A stretch of 64,000 bases of DNA from an uncultured Alphaproteobacteria bacterium (GCA_903897605.1 CAIUCH010000031.1:1-64000); one strand, 5' to 3'. Counted from the first letter of the stretch, positions 1-11,076 are shown. A program made the numbers and translations. Notes: generated from the sequence alone by a model not told the origin.

Positions 1-1349
1 ACAAAGGTCGGTGCGGTGGAAAGCTGGATGGTGGGCTGTGCGATGTAATTGTCGGGATCGGATTTTATCTTCTGGCCGAATTCCTCGCGCTCGGCCTGGC
101 TGGCATGCGGCCCGACCAGCATGCCATAGCCGCCGGATTCGCCCACCGCCTTCACCACCAGCTTGTCGAGATTGGCCAGGACATGGCCGAGCGATTTCTC
201 CTCGCGGCAGAGATAAGTCTCGACATTGTCGAGGATCGGTTCTTCGGAAAGATAATAGCGGATCAGGCGCGGCACATAGGCATAGATCGCCTTGTCGTCG
301 GCGACGCCGGTACCCAGCGCATTGGCGATCACCACATTGCCGGCGCGATAGGCGTTGAACAGGCCGGACACGCCCAGCGACGAATCTTCGCGGAAAATCA
401 GCGGATCGACAAAATCGTCATCGATGCGGCGATAGATCACGTCGATGCGTTTCAGGCCCGAGGTGGTGCGGGTATAGACGACATTGTCGTTGACCAAGAG
501 GTCGCGGCCTTCCACCAGCTCCACGCCCATCTGGCGGGCAAGAAACGCATGCTCGAAATAGGCGGAGTTGAAGACACCCGGCGTCAGCACGGCGATCGAA
601 ATATCCTGCTCGAACGGCGCCAGTTCGCGCAAGGTCGCCAGCAATTCCAGTGGATAATGCTCGATCGGCCGCACATTCATGCTGCGAAAGACACCGGGAA
701 AGGCGCGGCGCGCCACATCGCGATTGGCCAGCATGTAGGAAACGCCGGACGGCACCCTGAGATTGTCCTCCAGCACGACGAACTCGCCGGCCTCGTTGCG
801 CACCAGATCGCTGCCGCAGATATTGACATAGGCGCCGTGGGGAACGGGAAGCCCGCGCATCTCGCGGCGATAATTTTTGGAGCCGTAGATCATCTCGCGC
901 GGCACCACGCCGTCCTTCAGGACGCGGCCATCGCCATAAATGTCGCGCAGAAAAAGATTGAGGGCCTGGATGCGCTGCGTCAGACCCCGCTCGATCCGCG
1001 CCCATTCGCCGGCGGTGACAATACGCGGCAAAAGATCGGTGGGGATGATGCGCTCGGTTGCCTGGTTGTCGTTATAGACGGTGAAGGTGATGCCCTGATG
1101 CAGGAAGCTCTGCTCGCAGGCATGCTGGCGGCGCACCAGTTCCTCCAGCGGCAGGCTGGTGAGACGGGAATCGAGCGCCAGATAGGGCGGTCGCGGGCGG
1201 CCATCGGCCGCGAACATTTCGTCATAGGGAACGCCCAGCTGATATTGCGCGTAAGGGGCATCCTTGCCCGGCTGTGCCGCGCGTGCCGGTCCGGTCACCA
1301 GATCGGAGCCGCCAAAGTCTTCCGTATTCGCCAGCGCTTCCTGCTGCAT
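1..1349 (-). CDS. Circularly permuted ATP-grasp protein (DUF404/DUF407 type), 3' end off the window
   Basis: The reading frame stays open from an ATG at 1349 to the window edge, giving 449 residues; the last residues are missing. The N-terminal half carries the conserved stretches [29 protein letters not shown] and [16 protein letters not shown] typical of the circularly permuted ATP-grasp family. The middle holds [22 protein letters not shown] and [13 protein letters not shown], the nucleotide and metal-binding region. These proteins are thought to form peptide-type amide bonds and usually sit beside an alpha-E domain protein and a transglutaminase, which would lie left of the window. The exact substrate is unknown. 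The family assignment is secure. Confidence 0.9.
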   Translation of the reverse strand, partial: MQQEALANTEDFGGSDLVTGPARAAQPGKDAPYAQYQLGVPYDEMFAADGRPRPPYLALDSRLTSLPLEELVRRQHACEQSFLHQGITFTVYNDNQATERIIPTDLLPRIVTAGEWARIERGLTQRIQALNLFLRDIYGDGRVLKDGVVPREMIYGSKNYRREMRGLPVPHGAYVNICGSDLVRNEAGEFVVLEDNLRVPSGVSYMLANRDVARRAFPGVFRSMNVRPIEHYPLELLATLRELAPFEQDISIAVLTPGVFNSAYFEHAFLARQMGVELVEGRDLLVNDNVVYTRTTSGLKRIDVIYRRIDDDFVDPLIFREDSSLGVSGLFNAYRAGNVVIANALGTGVADDKAIYAYVPRLIRYYLSEEPILDNVETYLCREEKSLGHVLANLDKLVVKAVGESGGYGMLVGPHASQAEREEFGQKIKSDPDNYIAQPTIQLSTAPTF

Positions 1350-1543
1350 GCTCGGAGTGTGGCGGCATGGTGCGGCGCGTCAAGGCCGGTCTCCATAAGG
1401 CGGTCTCCAGCCAGGCGGTAGCACCCATGGAAAAAGCGGACGACGATATTACGTCATCCGCGCCAGGGAGAGTTGGCGGCCGGGGCCAGCCTTAGGGAAG
1501 CCAATTACAATCATAGATTGTATTCAAGGCTACAAACACCAAC

Positions 1544-2236
1544 CTAAAGGATACCCAGCAGAGCAGCCTGGTTGGGGGCCTGGGCGATCCGTACCTCGGC
1601 AAAAGGCAAGGCGGCCAAGACCCGGGCGGTGTTGGCGCTGATACAGACCGCGATGATCCCGGCGGTCGGAAGCCCGGCCCGGGTCACGCAATCGATGAAG
1701 ACCCGGGCGCTGCGGGGTGAGAAGAACAGCGCCGCCTGCACCGAGCCTTGCCGCAGCGCCTGGACGGCAGCGGCCGGCAATTCGGTAGCAGCCTCGACGC
1801 GATAAAGGATTTCCCGCCGCACCTCGAAACCGCGTTCGCTCAGGGCTTGCGCCAACCCGCCGCTGCCGTCCTCGCCCGCCGCATGCAGCAGCACACCGGC
1901 CGCCGGATCCGCCCAGTGCGGAACAAGCCCGGCCAGCGCTACCGCATCGCCAGCTGCATTCCGTACACGGAGGAAACCGCGCCGCGCGGCGGCGTCCGCG
2001 GTTTGCGGCCCGACGGCGAAGAGTGGAATGTCCCGGCGCGTCGTCCGCCTGGCCAGCGCGCGCACGCCATTGGCGCTGGTGACCAACACCGCCTGCACGC
2101 CCTCCAGTGCCAAGGGAGCACCTGCGTGAAACTGGACCGACAACAACGGCGCCAGCAAGGCCTCATGTCCCAACCCTGCCAGAACACGCGCAATTTCCGC
2201 GCCGTCCTTGCTTGGCCTTGTGACCAGAATTCTCAT
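1544..2236 (-). CDS. hemD: Uroporphyrinogen-III synthase (HemD)
   Basis: A 230-residue protein beginning MRILVTRPSKDGAEIARVL, the usual HemD opening. It has the two-lobed HemD pattern with VLVTSANGVRAL in the middle, FAVGPQTADAAARRGF, and the C-terminal AALFFSPRSARVFID. It closes hydroxymethylbilane into uroporphyrinogen III, the branch point to heme, siroheme and corrins, in the cytoplasm. It is transcribed away from tsaD with 82 bp between the starts. In many alphaproteobacteria hemC lies between tsaD and hemD; no hemC is seen here, so the hemCD pair is separated in this genome. Its sequence is divergent, as usual for HemD. Confidence 0.88.
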   Translation of the reverse strand: MRILVTRPSKDGAEIARVLAGLGHEALLAPLLSVQFHAGAPLALEGVQAVLVTSANGVRALARRTTRRDIPLFAVGPQTADAAARRGFLRVRNAAGDAVALAGLVPHWADPAAGVLLHAAGEDGSGGLAQALSERGFEVRREILYRVEAATELPAAAVQALRQGSVQAALFFSPRSARVFIDCVTRAGLPTAGIIAVCISANTARVLAALPFAEVRIAQAPNQAALLGIL

Positions 2237-2318
2237 CTTTCGACCGCTTCGCGTTGCACGGCTTTCAGGGCCCGCTTTTCTAGTTTAGAGGAAAGCGCCT
2301 TTCGCGGATAACCACCAT

Positions 2319-3389
2319 TTGAACAGTCTGACGATATTGGGCCTGGAAACCAGCTGCGACGAAACCGCGGCGGCGGTAGTGCGCGGCACCCCGCCGGGAC
2401 CTGGCGTGATTCTCTCCAGCATCGTCTTCAGCCAAACCGAAGCCCATGCGCCCTATGGCGGCGTGGTGCCGGAAATCGCCTCCAGGGCCCATCTGGAAAT
2501 ACTGGACGGATTGATCGAACGCGCATTGGACGATGCGAATGTCTCGTTGCACGCGGTGGATGCGATTGCCGCCACGGCGGGACCGGGCCTGATCGGTGGC
2601 GTGATGGTGGGACTGACCACCGCCAAGGCATTGGCGCTTTGCATGGGCAAGCCGCTGATCGCGGTCAATCACTTGGCCGGTCATGCGCTGACAGCGCGGA
2701 TGACCGACGGTGTGGGTTTTCCATTCCTGCTGCTGCTGGTTTCGGGCGGTCATTGTCAGCTGCTGGCAGTGGCGGGGCCAGAGGATTACCGGCTCTATGG
2801 CACGACAATGGATGACGCGGTCGGCGAAGCCTTCGACAAGACCGCCAAAATATTGGGCCTGCCTTATCCCGGTGGACCGAATGTGGAAATTCATGCCGCG
2901 CGGGGCAATTCGCGCGCCTATCCGTTGCCGCGCCCATTGCTGGGCCGCCCCGGAATGGATTTTTCCTTTTCGGGTTTGAAGACCGCGGTGCGCCAATTGG
3001 CGCAGACCCAAGTGAACGTCGATGACGCCTGCGCGTCGTTCCAGGCGGCGGCGATCGATATTCTAAAGGACCGGACCGCACATGCCCTGACGCGTTTTCG
3101 TCAGGATTTCCCGCAAGCACCACATCCCATGCTGGTGGTGGCGGGCGGGGTTGCCGCAAATGCCGCCATCGGCGCGGCGCTCAGGCAATTGGCGGAAAGT
3201 CATGATTTCGACATCCGCGTACCGCCGCCAAAATATTGCACGGATAACGCGGCCATGATCGCCTGGGCGGGGCTGGAGCGGTTCGCGCTGGGAAAGCGCG
3301 ATCCGCTCGATTTCAGCCCCCGCGCGCGCTGGCCATTGGACGCGTCAGGCGACGACGGCCACAGTGGCAAGCGCCAGCAAGGCGCTTAG
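2319..3389 (+). CDS. tsaD: tRNA N6-threonylcarbamoyladenosine transferase TsaD
   Basis: A 356-residue Kae1/TsaD protein. It transfers the threonylcarbamoyl group from TC-AMP to A37 of ANN-decoding tRNAs, together with TsaB (encoded at 31817-32497) and TsaE. The N-terminus [16 protein letters not shown] is diagnostic. HLAGHALTA provides the two metal-binding histidines, and [13 protein letters not shown] and [16 protein letters not shown] are the ASKHA nucleotide-binding segments. No ATG lies near the expected N-terminus; the best start is TTG at 2319, four residues before the conserved ILGLETS. It is divergent from hemD, so both promoters must sit in the 82-bp gap. Its 3' end overlaps a possible small antisense gene. 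Confidence 0.96.
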   Translation: MNSLTILGLETSCDETAAAVVRGTPPGPGVILSSIVFSQTEAHAPYGGVVPEIASRAHLEILDGLIERALDDANVSLHAVDAIAATAGPGLIGGVMVGLTTAKALALCMGKPLIAVNHLAGHALTARMTDGVGFPFLLLLVSGGHCQLLAVAGPEDYRLYGTTMDDAVGEAFDKTAKILGLPYPGGPNVEIHAARGNSRAYPLPRPLLGRPGMDFSFSGLKTAVRQLAQTQVNVDDACASFQAAAIDILKDRTAHALTRFRQDFPQAPHPMLVVAGGVAANAAIGAALRQLAESHDFDIRVPPPKYCTDNAAMIAWAGLERFALGKRDPLDFSPRARWPLDASGDDGHSGKRQQGA

Positions 3390-3473
3390 GACAATCAGGA
3401 CGCCATTCAGCGATTCGATGACGAAACTGCCAAAATAGGTGCTGGCCTCGACGGGATGGGAATGAACACGCAT
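3345..3473 (-). CDS. Candidate 42-residue single-span membrane protein
   Basis: A short frame starting at ATG 3473, preceded by a strong Shine-Dalgarno AAGGAG seven bases upstream. It encodes about 20 polar residues ([17 protein letters not shown]...) and then one hydrophobic helix, roughly residues 23-42 ([18 protein letters not shown]), ending at the stop. It overlaps the last 45 bp of tsaD on the opposite strand. No family is recognised. The good ribosome-binding site and the clear hydrophobic helix are the only support. It could be spurious, as the C-terminal half is opposite tsaD coding sequence. Confidence 0.45.
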   Translation of the reverse strand: MRVHSHPVEASTYFGSFVIESLNGVLIVLSALLALATVAVVA

Positions 3474-3694
3474 GGAAAAACTCCTTCAACAGACTGGTTC
3501 CGAAACATTCTGGAGCCATTTGCTGCACTGCAATATGGGCAGTATACGGAGCGATTCAAGAGAAGCTTTTGCTAACCTTACGCAACATTATTGCGCAGAA
3601 GCCATCTGCTATGTTGCTGAAAAACAATGATATTTCAAAGGGCTCTGCCCGCCCTCAGTCATTACGCAGTTGCAGCATGGAAGGGTTGCGTTTG

Positions 3695-4489
3695 ATGAAA
3701 ATTGCCACCTGGAACATCAATTCGGTGCGCCACCGCATCAACCTGGTGACCCGCTTCCTCAGGGAGCATCAGCCCGATGCCCTGTGCCTGCAGGAGACCA
3801 AGGTCATCAATGAATTGTTCCCCAAGGCGCCGCTGGCAAAACTGGGATACGAGCATCAGGCGATCCACGGCCAGAAGGCCTATCACGGGGTGGCGATCCT
3901 CTCGCGGCTGCCATTCAAGAAAACCGGCGTGCAGGATTTCTGCCGCGAAGGCCATGCCCGCCACATTGGCGTGACGTTCGAGAATGGCGTGGAGCTGCAC
4001 AATTTCTATGTGCCGGCGGGCGGCGACATTCCCGATCCGGCGAAGAACGACAAATTCGCCCACAAGCTGCACTTCCTGGGCGAGATGGAAAAATTCTTCG
4101 CCCGGCGCAAAAGCCATCGCAAGGATCCGGTGGTGCTGGTGGGCGATCTCAATGTCGCGCCGCTGGAGAATGACGTCTGGAGTCACAAGCAATTGCTGGA
4201 TGTGGTGAGCCACACGCCGGTGGAGACGCGGCTGCTGGGTGAGGTGCAGGCGGCATTCGACTGGACGGACTCCACCCGGGTTTTCATTCCGCCGGAGGAG
4301 AAAATCTATTCCTGGTGGAGTTATCGCGCGTCCGATTGGGAAGCCTCGGACCGGGGGCGGCGCCTTGACCATGTCTGGCTCAGCCCGGGATTGAAAGGCG
4401 CGCTGAAGTCCCAGACCATCCTGAAAAAAATGCGCGGCTGGCAGAAGGCGTCGGATCATGTGCCGGTAATTGTCGAGGTTGCGGTTTGA
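3695..4489 (+). CDS. xthA: Exodeoxyribonuclease III (XthA)
   Basis: A 264-residue EEP-superfamily nuclease that acts as AP endonuclease and 3'-5' exonuclease in base-excision repair. MKIATWNINSVRHR at the N-terminus and ALCLQETKV (catalytic Glu) are diagnostic. LVGDLNVAP carries the catalytic Asp and Asn, SWWSYR is the substrate loop, and GRRLDHVWLSP and ASDHVPVIVEV supply the C-terminal Asp and His. The start is ATG 3695 because the catalytic fold begins there; the frame is open further upstream without similarity. The downstream phosphatase overlaps it by 4 bp, suggesting a two-gene operon. Confidence 0.95.
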   Translation: MKIATWNINSVRHRINLVTRFLREHQPDALCLQETKVINELFPKAPLAKLGYEHQAIHGQKAYHGVAILSRLPFKKTGVQDFCREGHARHIGVTFENGVELHNFYVPAGGDIPDPAKNDKFAHKLHFLGEMEKFFARRKSHRKDPVVLVGDLNVAPLENDVWSHKQLLDVVSHTPVETRLLGEVQAAFDWTDSTRVFIPPEEKIYSWWSYRASDWEASDRGRRLDHVWLSPGLKGALKSQTILKKMRGWQKASDHVPVIVEVAV

Positions 4490-5079
4490 GAATCGCGTTC
4501 CTGCGCCACGGGCCGACGCTGTGGAACGCGCAGGGCCGCATCCAGGGCCATACCGATATTCCCCTGAGCAATGAAGGCTTGGCGATGATGCGCGCGCTTC
4601 TGCCACCCGCGCCCTTCGAACAGGCGCGGGTGTTTGCCAGCCCATCGCGGCGCGCCCGCCAGACTGCCGAGGCGTTGGGGCTGCATGATGCGACCTGGGA
4701 CGCGCGGCTGATGGAGCAGAATTGGGGTGACTGGGAAGGATTGAGCCGCGACGCCATTCTGGCGCGCGATGGCGAGGACGCATTCCAGCGCGCCGGCCGG
4801 GCGCTTGCGTTCCGCCCGCCCGGCGGTGAATCCACCGCCGAATTGCACGACCGGGTCGCTGCTTTCCTGCGCGATGCGATCGGCGATCCCAATGACGCCA
4901 TCGTGGTGGCGCATCTGGGTGTGCTGCGCGCCGCTTACACTTTGGCGACGGACTGGGACATGGCGACGCCGATGCCGCCGGACCTGGATGTTTCGAAAGT
5001 ACTGATTCTGAATCTTGGCGCCGATGGCACGCCCGGTCTTGACACCCTGAATGTGCCCTTCAGACCCAGAACGGCGTGA
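4486..5079 (+). CDS. Histidine phosphatase family protein
   Basis: A 197-residue cytoplasmic protein with the RHG motif at its very start (FLRHGPTLWNAQGRIQG), where the His forms the phospho-enzyme. FASPSRRARQTAEALG, a central acid region (WGDWEGLSRDAI) and VVAHLGVLRAAYTL with the second His complete a phosphoglycerate-mutase-like fold. It starts at TTG 4486, whose last two bases belong to the TGA stop of xthA, so the genes are translationally coupled. The substrate cannot be told from sequence; related proteins include broad phosphatases and cobalamin-pathway CobC. Its last 20 bp overlap the convergent CHAD gene. Confidence 0.85.
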   Translation: MRIAFLRHGPTLWNAQGRIQGHTDIPLSNEGLAMMRALLPPAPFEQARVFASPSRRARQTAEALGLHDATWDARLMEQNWGDWEGLSRDAILARDGEDAFQRAGRALAFRPPGGESTAELHDRVAAFLRDAIGDPNDAIVVAHLGVLRAAYTLATDWDMATPMPPDLDVSKVLILNLGADGTPGLDTLNVPFRPRTA

Positions 5080-6019
5080 CCTTGCGGAATTTCCGCCAAC
5101 GCTTGAGCGCCTTTTTCGCGATCAGCGGCCGCCGCGCCCGGTACCAGCCCGCCACCAGCCCCGCCGCGTAACGCTCGCCCGGCGAAGCGCGCTTGCCGTC
5201 GGTCTCGCGCAACATGGTGGTCATGCTGGCGCGGACATGAGCGATATCGTTGATCGCGCCCAGTTGTTCCTGCAGCCCGCGCAGTTTCTTGACATAGCGG
5301 CGGACTTTTTCCTTGGAATAAAGTGGTGATAGGAATTCGGCGGTGTAACGCAACTTTTTCAGGGCGATCCGCAGGCGATGCAGATCGCCTTCCTCGCCGC
5401 TCCGCGCCTTGCGGCCGCGCTTGACCGCGCGCTTCTGCTGGCGATCCAGCAGTCGCGCCGCAACACGATTCAGCCTGGTATCCGGCGCCATCGGCAGACG
5501 CGAATGCGCCAGCGCCGCCACATCGTCCACGAACAGGGCGAAATCCGTGCCGGTGATGCAATCGACCGCCTGCTTCCAGGCCTTGTCGCGCATCTCTTCC
5601 ATGCGCAGGCGCAGATTGGCGAACGCCTCGCGGTCGCCTTCCTCGGCGGGCACGTCCAGCAGCTGGGTAATAAAGACATCCAGGTCGCGCGCCGGACCCA
5701 GCCGGCTGGACAGGATCTTGGCGCGGCTGCGCAGATCGCCAAGCCATTCCTGCCGGAATTCCTCGCCGAACCCTTTCAGCGCCACTTCCAGCCGCCGCAA
5801 GGCGACGCGCAATTGATGCAGGCCCTCGACTGAACGTCCAGCTCGCAAAGTGGCGGCGTTGGCTGTCATTTGCACCAGGCAATCCGACAGGCTGGCGCGA
5901 AACGCATCTTCCGGCCGCATGGTGCGATTGATGCGCGTCGGCCGCGCCTTGACCGGCTGGGCCGGACCCAGGCCGTGGCGGGCGAGGGAATGAATCGAAG
6001 CGGGGCGGGGATCGTCCAT
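5060..6019 (-). CDS. CHAD domain-containing protein
   Basis: A 319-residue protein that is almost all alpha helix and very rich in Arg and Lys. CHAD signatures are seen in GLHQLRVALRRLEVAL, SSRLGPARDLDVF, HRLRIALKKLRYTAEFL and LQEQLGAINDIAHVRA, with paired histidine and basic residues facing a central pore. CHAD proteins bind polyphosphate and often sit on polyphosphate granules. It lacks the N-terminal CYTH triphosphatase domain often fused to CHAD, and no ppk or ppx gene lies nearby. The first 30 residues look disordered. It is followed upstream by hisF, 41 bp away on the same strand. Confidence 0.88.
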   Translation of the reverse strand: MDDPRPASIHSLARHGLGPAQPVKARPTRINRTMRPEDAFRASLSDCLVQMTANAATLRAGRSVEGLHQLRVALRRLEVALKGFGEEFRQEWLGDLRSRAKILSSRLGPARDLDVFITQLLDVPAEEGDREAFANLRLRMEEMRDKAWKQAVDCITGTDFALFVDDVAALAHSRLPMAPDTRLNRVAARLLDRQQKRAVKRGRKARSGEEGDLHRLRIALKKLRYTAEFLSPLYSKEKVRRYVKKLRGLQEQLGAINDIAHVRASMTTMLRETDGKRASPGERYAAGLVAGWYRARRPLIAKKALKRWRKFRKVTPFWV

Positions 6020-6060
6020 CCGGCGAACTTAAGTCAGGCGCGCACGAATGCAAGACGCAC

Positions 6061-6834
6061 TCAAATGATACGCACCGGCAGTCCCGCCTTGGCCAGCGCC
6101 AGCTTGGCATCGGCGATGCTGGCTTCACCGAAATGAAAGATCGAAGCCGCCAGCACGGCGCTGGCATGGCCTTCGGTGACGCCCTTGACCAGGTCATTCA
6201 GCGAGCCGACGCCACCGGAAGCGATCACCGGCACATGCACCGCGTCGCTGATGGCGCGGGTGAGTGGAATGTCGTATCCGGACTTGGTGCCGTCGCGGTC
6301 CATCGAGGTGAGCAGGATTTCGCCGGTGCCATATTCCACCAGCCTTTTGGCATGGGCGACGGCGTCGATGCCGGTGGCGCGGCGTCCGCCATGCGTAAAA
6401 ACCTCAAAGGGCGGGCCGTTATGAGCGTGGGCGCCCCGCTTGGCGTCGATGGCGGCGACGATGCATTGGCTGCCGAATTTCTCCGCCGCCTCGCGCACGA
6501 ATTCGGGCCGAGTCACCGCTTCGGTATTGATGGAAACTTTGTCGGCGCCCGCCAAGAGCAAGGCGCGAATGTCTTCCAGGCTCCGCACCCCGCCGCCCAC
6601 CGTCAGCGGCATGAAGCAGACTTCCGCCGTGCGCCGCACCACATCCAGCAATGTGCCGCGCGCTTCATGGCTGGCGGTGATGTCCAGGAAGCAGAGTTCG
6701 TCGGCGCCCGCCGCGTCATAGATGATCGCCTGCTCGACGGGATCGCCGGCATCGCGCAGCTGCTCGAAATTGATGCCCTTGACGACGCGGCCGTCCTTCA
6801 CATCCAGGCAGGGGATAATACGAACTTTCAACAT
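6061..6834 (-). CDS. hisF: Imidazole glycerol phosphate synthase subunit HisF
   Basis: A 257-residue TIM-barrel cyclase subunit. With HisH it turns PRFAR and ammonia into IGP and AICAR in histidine synthesis. [21 protein letters not shown] holds the first catalytic Asp, [13 protein letters not shown] and [11 protein letters not shown] are phosphate-binding loops, [17 protein letters not shown] holds the second catalytic Asp, and [13 protein letters not shown] is the C-terminal phosphate loop. The start was set at 6834 where the barrel begins; the upstream open frame is inside holA. It follows holA by 2 bp, and no hisH or hisA is adjacent. hisE is separate at 23981, so the histidine genes are scattered. 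Confidence 0.96.
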   Translation of the reverse strand: MLKVRIIPCLDVKDGRVVKGINFEQLRDAGDPVEQAIIYDAAGADELCFLDITASHEARGTLLDVVRRTAEVCFMPLTVGGGVRSLEDIRALLLAGADKVSINTEAVTRPEFVREAAEKFGSQCIVAAIDAKRGAHAHNGPPFEVFTHGGRRATGIDAVAHAKRLVEYGTGEILLTSMDRDGTKSGYDIPLTRAISDAVHVPVIASGGVGSLNDLVKGVTEGHASAVLAASIFHFGEASIADAKLALAKAGLPVRII

Positions 6835-6836
6835 TC

Positions 6837-7859
6837 TCAGCGCGCCTTCGCCAGCGCGGCGATATTCATCAGGGTCCTGCCGCACACCGCTTCGGCGGGA
6901 ACGCCGGTGGTGCGGCTGAGGGCCTCCGCCTCCAGCAGCATGTCGAGTGCGTCGGCCAGCCTTTCATCGCTCCAGCGATTGGCCTGCGCCTTGAAGGATT
7001 GTTCGCGCAGGAAATGAATGGGCGGCCGCTGCCGCTTGACCACGGTTTCCAGGCTTTCGCCGCGATTGACGCTTTCGCGCACCGAAGCCAGGCGCTGAAA
7101 ATGCCCCATCGCGCCGCGCAGGATCTGGGCCACCGAGGCATCGGCGATCCATAGCCGCTCCAATGCCAGGTCGAGGCGGGCAAAGTCGCCGCTGCCCGCC
7201 GCATCCGAGGCTTCCTCGGCACGGGCCTCGGCTTCATCGCCCATCACCGCACGGACATCCTCGAGGCTGATGCTTTTCTGCCCTTGCGCGTAGAGCGCCA
7301 ACTTTTCCAGTTCGCGCCGGGTCACGCCCCGGTCGGAGCCCAGCCGCGACACCGCATCGGCCAGCGCGTCCGGCGCGATGGCAAGACCTTGGGCGCGCAA
7401 GCTGTCACGCACCACATCTTCCAGATTGCGCGCGGTATCGGCATAGCAGGCGATCGCCGCAGCCTTGTCGTCGCTTTCGAACAGCTTGCGCAGGCCTGTG
7501 CCTTTGGAAAGATCGCCCGCTTCCACCACCACCAGCGCATCGCCCGGCGGATCTTCAAGAAATTGCTCGAACAGATCGGTGAGATTGTTGCCGGCGCCGC
7601 GCACCCGCACCACCCGGCGCCCGCCCATCATCGAGATCGCCGCCGCTTCGTCCGCCAGCCGGGCCGGATCGGACGACAGCACGCTTTCACTCAGGTCGGA
7701 GACATTGAAAGGATCGGCCAGATCGGCGACCACGCTTTTCAGCAGTTTTTCGGCGCGTTCCTGCACCAGGCCGGCATCGGGGCCGAACACCAGGACCGCG
7801 CGCAGAGTCTTGGGCGGATTGGCGGCGAAACGATCCGCCTCCTGGGTCTTGACGATCAT
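6837..7859 (-). CDS. holA: DNA polymerase III subunit delta (HolA)
   Basis: A 340-residue clamp-loader delta subunit, which opens the beta sliding clamp. It has the family's loose pattern: [20 protein letters not shown] at the N-terminus replaces the Walker region, then [22 protein letters not shown], the helical domain [24 protein letters not shown] and the C-terminal collar domain ending [10 protein letters not shown]. Length fits the family (about 340). It is the third gene of leuS-lptE-holA, overlapping lptE by 4 bp, an arrangement common in alphaproteobacteria. Confidence 0.92.
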   Translation of the reverse strand: MIVKTQEADRFAANPPKTLRAVLVFGPDAGLVQERAEKLLKSVVADLADPFNVSDLSESVLSSDPARLADEAAAISMMGGRRVVRVRGAGNNLTDLFEQFLEDPPGDALVVVEAGDLSKGTGLRKLFESDDKAAAIACYADTARNLEDVVRDSLRAQGLAIAPDALADAVSRLGSDRGVTRRELEKLALYAQGQKSISLEDVRAVMGDEAEARAEEASDAAGSGDFARLDLALERLWIADASVAQILRGAMGHFQRLASVRESVNRGESLETVVKRQRPPIHFLREQSFKAQANRWSDERLADALDMLLEAEALSRTTGVPAEAVCGRTLMNIAALAKAR

Positions 7860-8335
7860 TTGCGGTCGCCGAAGAACACGCCCAGATCCATGCGGATGCG
7901 ATCGGCCAGGTCATCGGCGGCGCGGCGGTCGGAATCCTGCTGCACTGCCAAGGTCGAATAGGGCGAATTGGACACGTTGAACGAGGACAGGCTGGTCTGG
8001 GTGCCGCGCGTCACTTCGGTGCCCTTGGCATCGGTCAGGACATAGGTGGCGGTGATAGTGTCGTTATAGCGGGTGATGGTGGCGTCGTTCTGCAAGGTGA
8101 CGCCGTTCGACAATTCATTCAGCGTGAGTTTGAGCCGATAGGCCTTGCCGCCTTCGCGGCCATCGGAACCCAGCAGGTCGATCAGCTGGTTGCGCAGTTC
8201 ATAGCCATCGCGTTCCGCCAGCGGTTCGACATAGATCGAAGACAATTGCGGCGCCAACCGCCCGCCATACAGCGGATGAAAGCCGCACGCCGCCAAGGCG
8301 AGAGAAGCGCATGCAATGAGCAAAGCCTGCTTCAT
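7856..8335 (-). CDS. lptE: LPS-assembly lipoprotein LptE
   Basis: A 159-residue outer-membrane lipoprotein that plugs the LptD barrel during delivery of LPS to the cell surface. The N-terminus [24 protein letters not shown] has a lipobox (LAAC, lipidated Cys 17) followed by the GFHPLYG motif characteristic of LptE. The rest is an alternating beta pattern with RLKLTLNEL and the conserved C-terminal helix [16 protein letters not shown]. It lies between leuS and holA, overlapping each by 4 bp, so the three are translationally coupled. This context strongly supports the call. Confidence 0.93.
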   Translation of the reverse strand: MKQALLIACASLALAACGFHPLYGGRLAPQLSSIYVEPLAERDGYELRNQLIDLLGSDGREGGKAYRLKLTLNELSNGVTLQNDATITRYNDTITATYVLTDAKGTEVTRGTQTSLSSFNVSNSPYSTLAVQQDSDRRAADDLADRIRMDLGVFFGDRK

Positions 8336-11046
8336 GCGACAATGTTCACAATTCGGCCGGGAACAACAATTACTTTCTTCGGGACGGTGCCGTCCAGGGC
8401 GCGTTTTACGCCCTCTTCCGCCAAAGCCGCCGCTTCCACCGTCTTGTTGTCGGCACCGCGGGCCACCACCACTTCGCCCCGACGCTTGCCGTTGACCTGC
8501 ACCGCGATGGTGACGGTGTCGGTTTTAAGCAGTGCCGGGTCGTGCTTGAGCCAGGCCGTTTCGGCCACGAAGGTGTCATGGCCCAGCGAACGCCAGCATT
8601 CTTCCGCCAGATGCGGCATCATCGGCGCCGCCAGCAGCACCAGCGCTTCCAGCGCCTCGCGCCGTGTGGCAGCATCGGCCTTGGGCGCGTCGGCGATGGC
8701 GTTGGACAACATGTAGAGTTGCGCCACCGCACGGTTGAACCGCAGACCCGCCAGGTCTTCGGTCACTGCCGCAATCGCCTTGTGCGCCGATTGGCGTAGC
8801 GCTTTGGAAATATCGTCCACCGGCACCGCCGCGGTGCCAGGCGCGGGCAAGCCTTCCGCTTCGCTCACCAGACGCCAGACACGCTGAACGAAACGCCAGC
8901 AGCCTTCGGCGCCCGCATCGGTCCATTCGATGTCGCGCTCGGGCGGGGTGTCCGACAGCATGAACCAGCGGATGGTGTCGGCGCCATAATCGGAAATGAT
9001 CGCTTCCGGCGCGATCACATTGCGTTTCGACTTGGACATTTTTTCCGACGAGCCAATCTCGACCGGTGCGTGATTGTCCTTGCGGAATGCCTTGCCGCCT
9101 TCCTTTACCACCTCGTCGGGCGAAATCCAGCCTTCGGCGTCACGATAGGTTTCGTGACAGACCATGCCCTGGGTGAACATTCCCGCGAACGGCTCGGAGA
9201 TCGAAATCAAGCCCAGTCTGTGCATCGCCCGGGTGAAGAAGCGGGCATAGAGCAAATGCAGAATCGCATGCTCGATGCCGCCGATATACTGATCCACCGG
9301 CAGCCAGTAATCCACCGCGTCCTTGTTCACGGGCGTCTGCGCGTGGGGATCGCAGAAGCGCGCGAAATACCAGGACGAGTCCGCGAAAGTGTCGAGCGTG
9401 TCGGTGTCGCGGGTGGCGGGGCCGCCGCAATCCGGACAAATGGTGTTTTTCCACTTCAGGTCGCGGTCCAGGGGATTGCCGCTCTTGGAGAAATCGATCT
9501 TATCCGGCAGCAGCACCGGCAGGTCGCTTTCCTTCAGCGCCACCACGCCGCATTTGGGGCAATGGACCATCGGGATGGGACAGCCCCAGGGACGTTGGCG
9601 CGACACCAGCCAATCGCGCAGCCGGTAATTCACCGTGCGCTCGCCGATGCCCCTTTTCTCAATTTCTTGTACGGCACGATCAAATGCTTCTTGAATTGAG
9701 AAAACTTCATCTGCTCCAAAGAAATTCTCGTAATGATACCAATCTTGCTCTTCGTAACGTTTGAACTTCTCGATTAGCTTTTGGATTTTCGGCTGCTTTC
9801 TAAACGCCGCGGAATAAAAATGGTCATTGCGCCCGACGTCAAAAGCCTTAGTCGTGACTGCAAAAACCCCGTCTGCCTCATCATGCGCAGTGTAATAGGG
9901 ATTTTCAGCAAATTCCTTTTCATGAGTAGAGATTTCTTGGGGCGTCGCTTTCTTGGAAAGATACGGGCGAAGCGCAACTGTCACCGGCAGCCCATATTTA
10001 TGGGCAAAATCCAGGTCGCGCTGGTCGTGCGCGGGACAGCCGAAGATCGCGCCAGTGCCGTAGCCCATCAGCACGAAATTCGCCACCATCACCGGCAGCT
10101 TCCAATTCGGATCGAAGGGATGCGCGGCGGTGAGGCCGGTATCATAGCCCAGCTTTTTCGCCTTCTCGATTTCCGCTTCCGCCGTGCCGGTCTTGCGGCA
10201 TTCGGCGATGAAGTCCTGCAGCTTGAGATCGGTCTTGGCCAGTTCCTGGGTCAGGGGATGATCGGGCGACAGAGCGACAAAGCTGGCGCCGAACAAGGTG
10301 TCGGGTCTTGTCGTGAACACGTCCAGCTTCTCGCCGTCCGACAAGGTGAACTGGAATTTCAGCCCTTCGCTGCGGCCGATCCAGTTCTTCTGCATGATCC
10401 GGACTTTTTCCGGCCAGCGGTCCAAAGTATCGAGCGCGGTCAGCAATTCTTCCGCGAAGGCGGTGATCTTGAAGAACCATTGCGACAGTTTGCGCCGTTC
10501 CACCACCGCGCCGGAACGCCAGCCGCGTCCGTCGATCACCTGTTCGTTGGCCAGCACGGTCTGATCGACCGGGTCCCAATTCACATCTGCTTCGCCGCGA
10601 TAAACGAAACCGGCATGATAGAATTGCAGGAACAGTTTCTGCTGCTGGTGATAATATTCCGGATCGCAGGTGGCGAATTCGCGCGACCAGTCGATCGACA
10701 GGCCCAACATCTTCAGGCCTTCGCGCATATGCGCGATATTCTCATAAGTCCAGTCGCGCGGACTGACGCCCTTGTCGCGGGCTGCGTTCTCGGCGGGAAG
10801 ACCGAAGGCATCCCAGCCCATCGGATGCAGCACGTTGTAGCCCTGGGCGCGGCGGAAGCGGGCGAGGACGTCGCCCATGGTGTAGTTGCGGGCGTGACCC
10901 ATATGGATGCGCCCCGACGGATAGGGGAACATTTCCAGCACATAGCATTTGGGCTTGGTGCCGTGATCCGGCGTCTTGAACAGCTGCAGCCGTTCCCATT
11001 CGCCCTGCCAGTGCTTCTCGGATTCCTTGGCGTTGTAACGCGCCAT
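8332..11046 (-). CDS. leuS: Leucyl-tRNA synthetase
   Basis: A 904-residue class I synthetase charging tRNA-Leu. The N-terminus [14 protein letters not shown] leads into [19 protein letters not shown] with the HIGH-type motif. The CP1 editing domain follows with [21 protein letters not shown]. The zinc-like insertion shows CPKCG and CPDCGG, and the catalytic loop is [11 protein letters not shown]. The C-terminal domain ends [10 protein letters not shown], the usual LeuRS tail that contacts the tRNA elbow. The start at 11046 was chosen because it is where family similarity begins. It heads the leuS-lptE-holA operon. Confidence 0.98.
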   Translation of the reverse strand: MARYNAKESEKHWQGEWERLQLFKTPDHGTKPKCYVLEMFPYPSGRIHMGHARNYTMGDVLARFRRAQGYNVLHPMGWDAFGLPAENAARDKGVSPRDWTYENIAHMREGLKMLGLSIDWSREFATCDPEYYHQQQKLFLQFYHAGFVYRGEADVNWDPVDQTVLANEQVIDGRGWRSGAVVERRKLSQWFFKITAFAEELLTALDTLDRWPEKVRIMQKNWIGRSEGLKFQFTLSDGEKLDVFTTRPDTLFGASFVALSPDHPLTQELAKTDLKLQDFIAECRKTGTAEAEIEKAKKLGYDTGLTAAHPFDPNWKLPVMVANFVLMGYGTGAIFGCPAHDQRDLDFAHKYGLPVTVALRPYLSKKATPQEISTHEKEFAENPYYTAHDEADGVFAVTTKAFDVGRNDHFYSAAFRKQPKIQKLIEKFKRYEEQDWYHYENFFGADEVFSIQEAFDRAVQEIEKRGIGERTVNYRLRDWLVSRQRPWGCPIPMVHCPKCGVVALKESDLPVLLPDKIDFSKSGNPLDRDLKWKNTICPDCGGPATRDTDTLDTFADSSWYFARFCDPHAQTPVNKDAVDYWLPVDQYIGGIEHAILHLLYARFFTRAMHRLGLISISEPFAGMFTQGMVCHETYRDAEGWISPDEVVKEGGKAFRKDNHAPVEIGSSEKMSKSKRNVIAPEAIISDYGADTIRWFMLSDTPPERDIEWTDAGAEGCWRFVQRVWRLVSEAEGLPAPGTAAVPVDDISKALRQSAHKAIAAVTEDLAGLRFNRAVAQLYMLSNAIADAPKADAATRREALEALVLLAAPMMPHLAEECWRSLGHDTFVAETAWLKHDPALLKTDTVTIAVQVNGKRRGEVVVARGADNKTVEAAALAEEGVKRALDGTVPKKVIVVPGRIVNIVA

Positions 11047-11076
11047 GCAACAAGCCTTTCGTGGCTCTATGTTTGT

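Noticed and set aside
105-1421. Long plus-strand reading frame of 438 codons
   Set aside because: It is antisense to the ATP-grasp gene, whose minus-strand translation shows clear conserved motifs; the plus frame has none.
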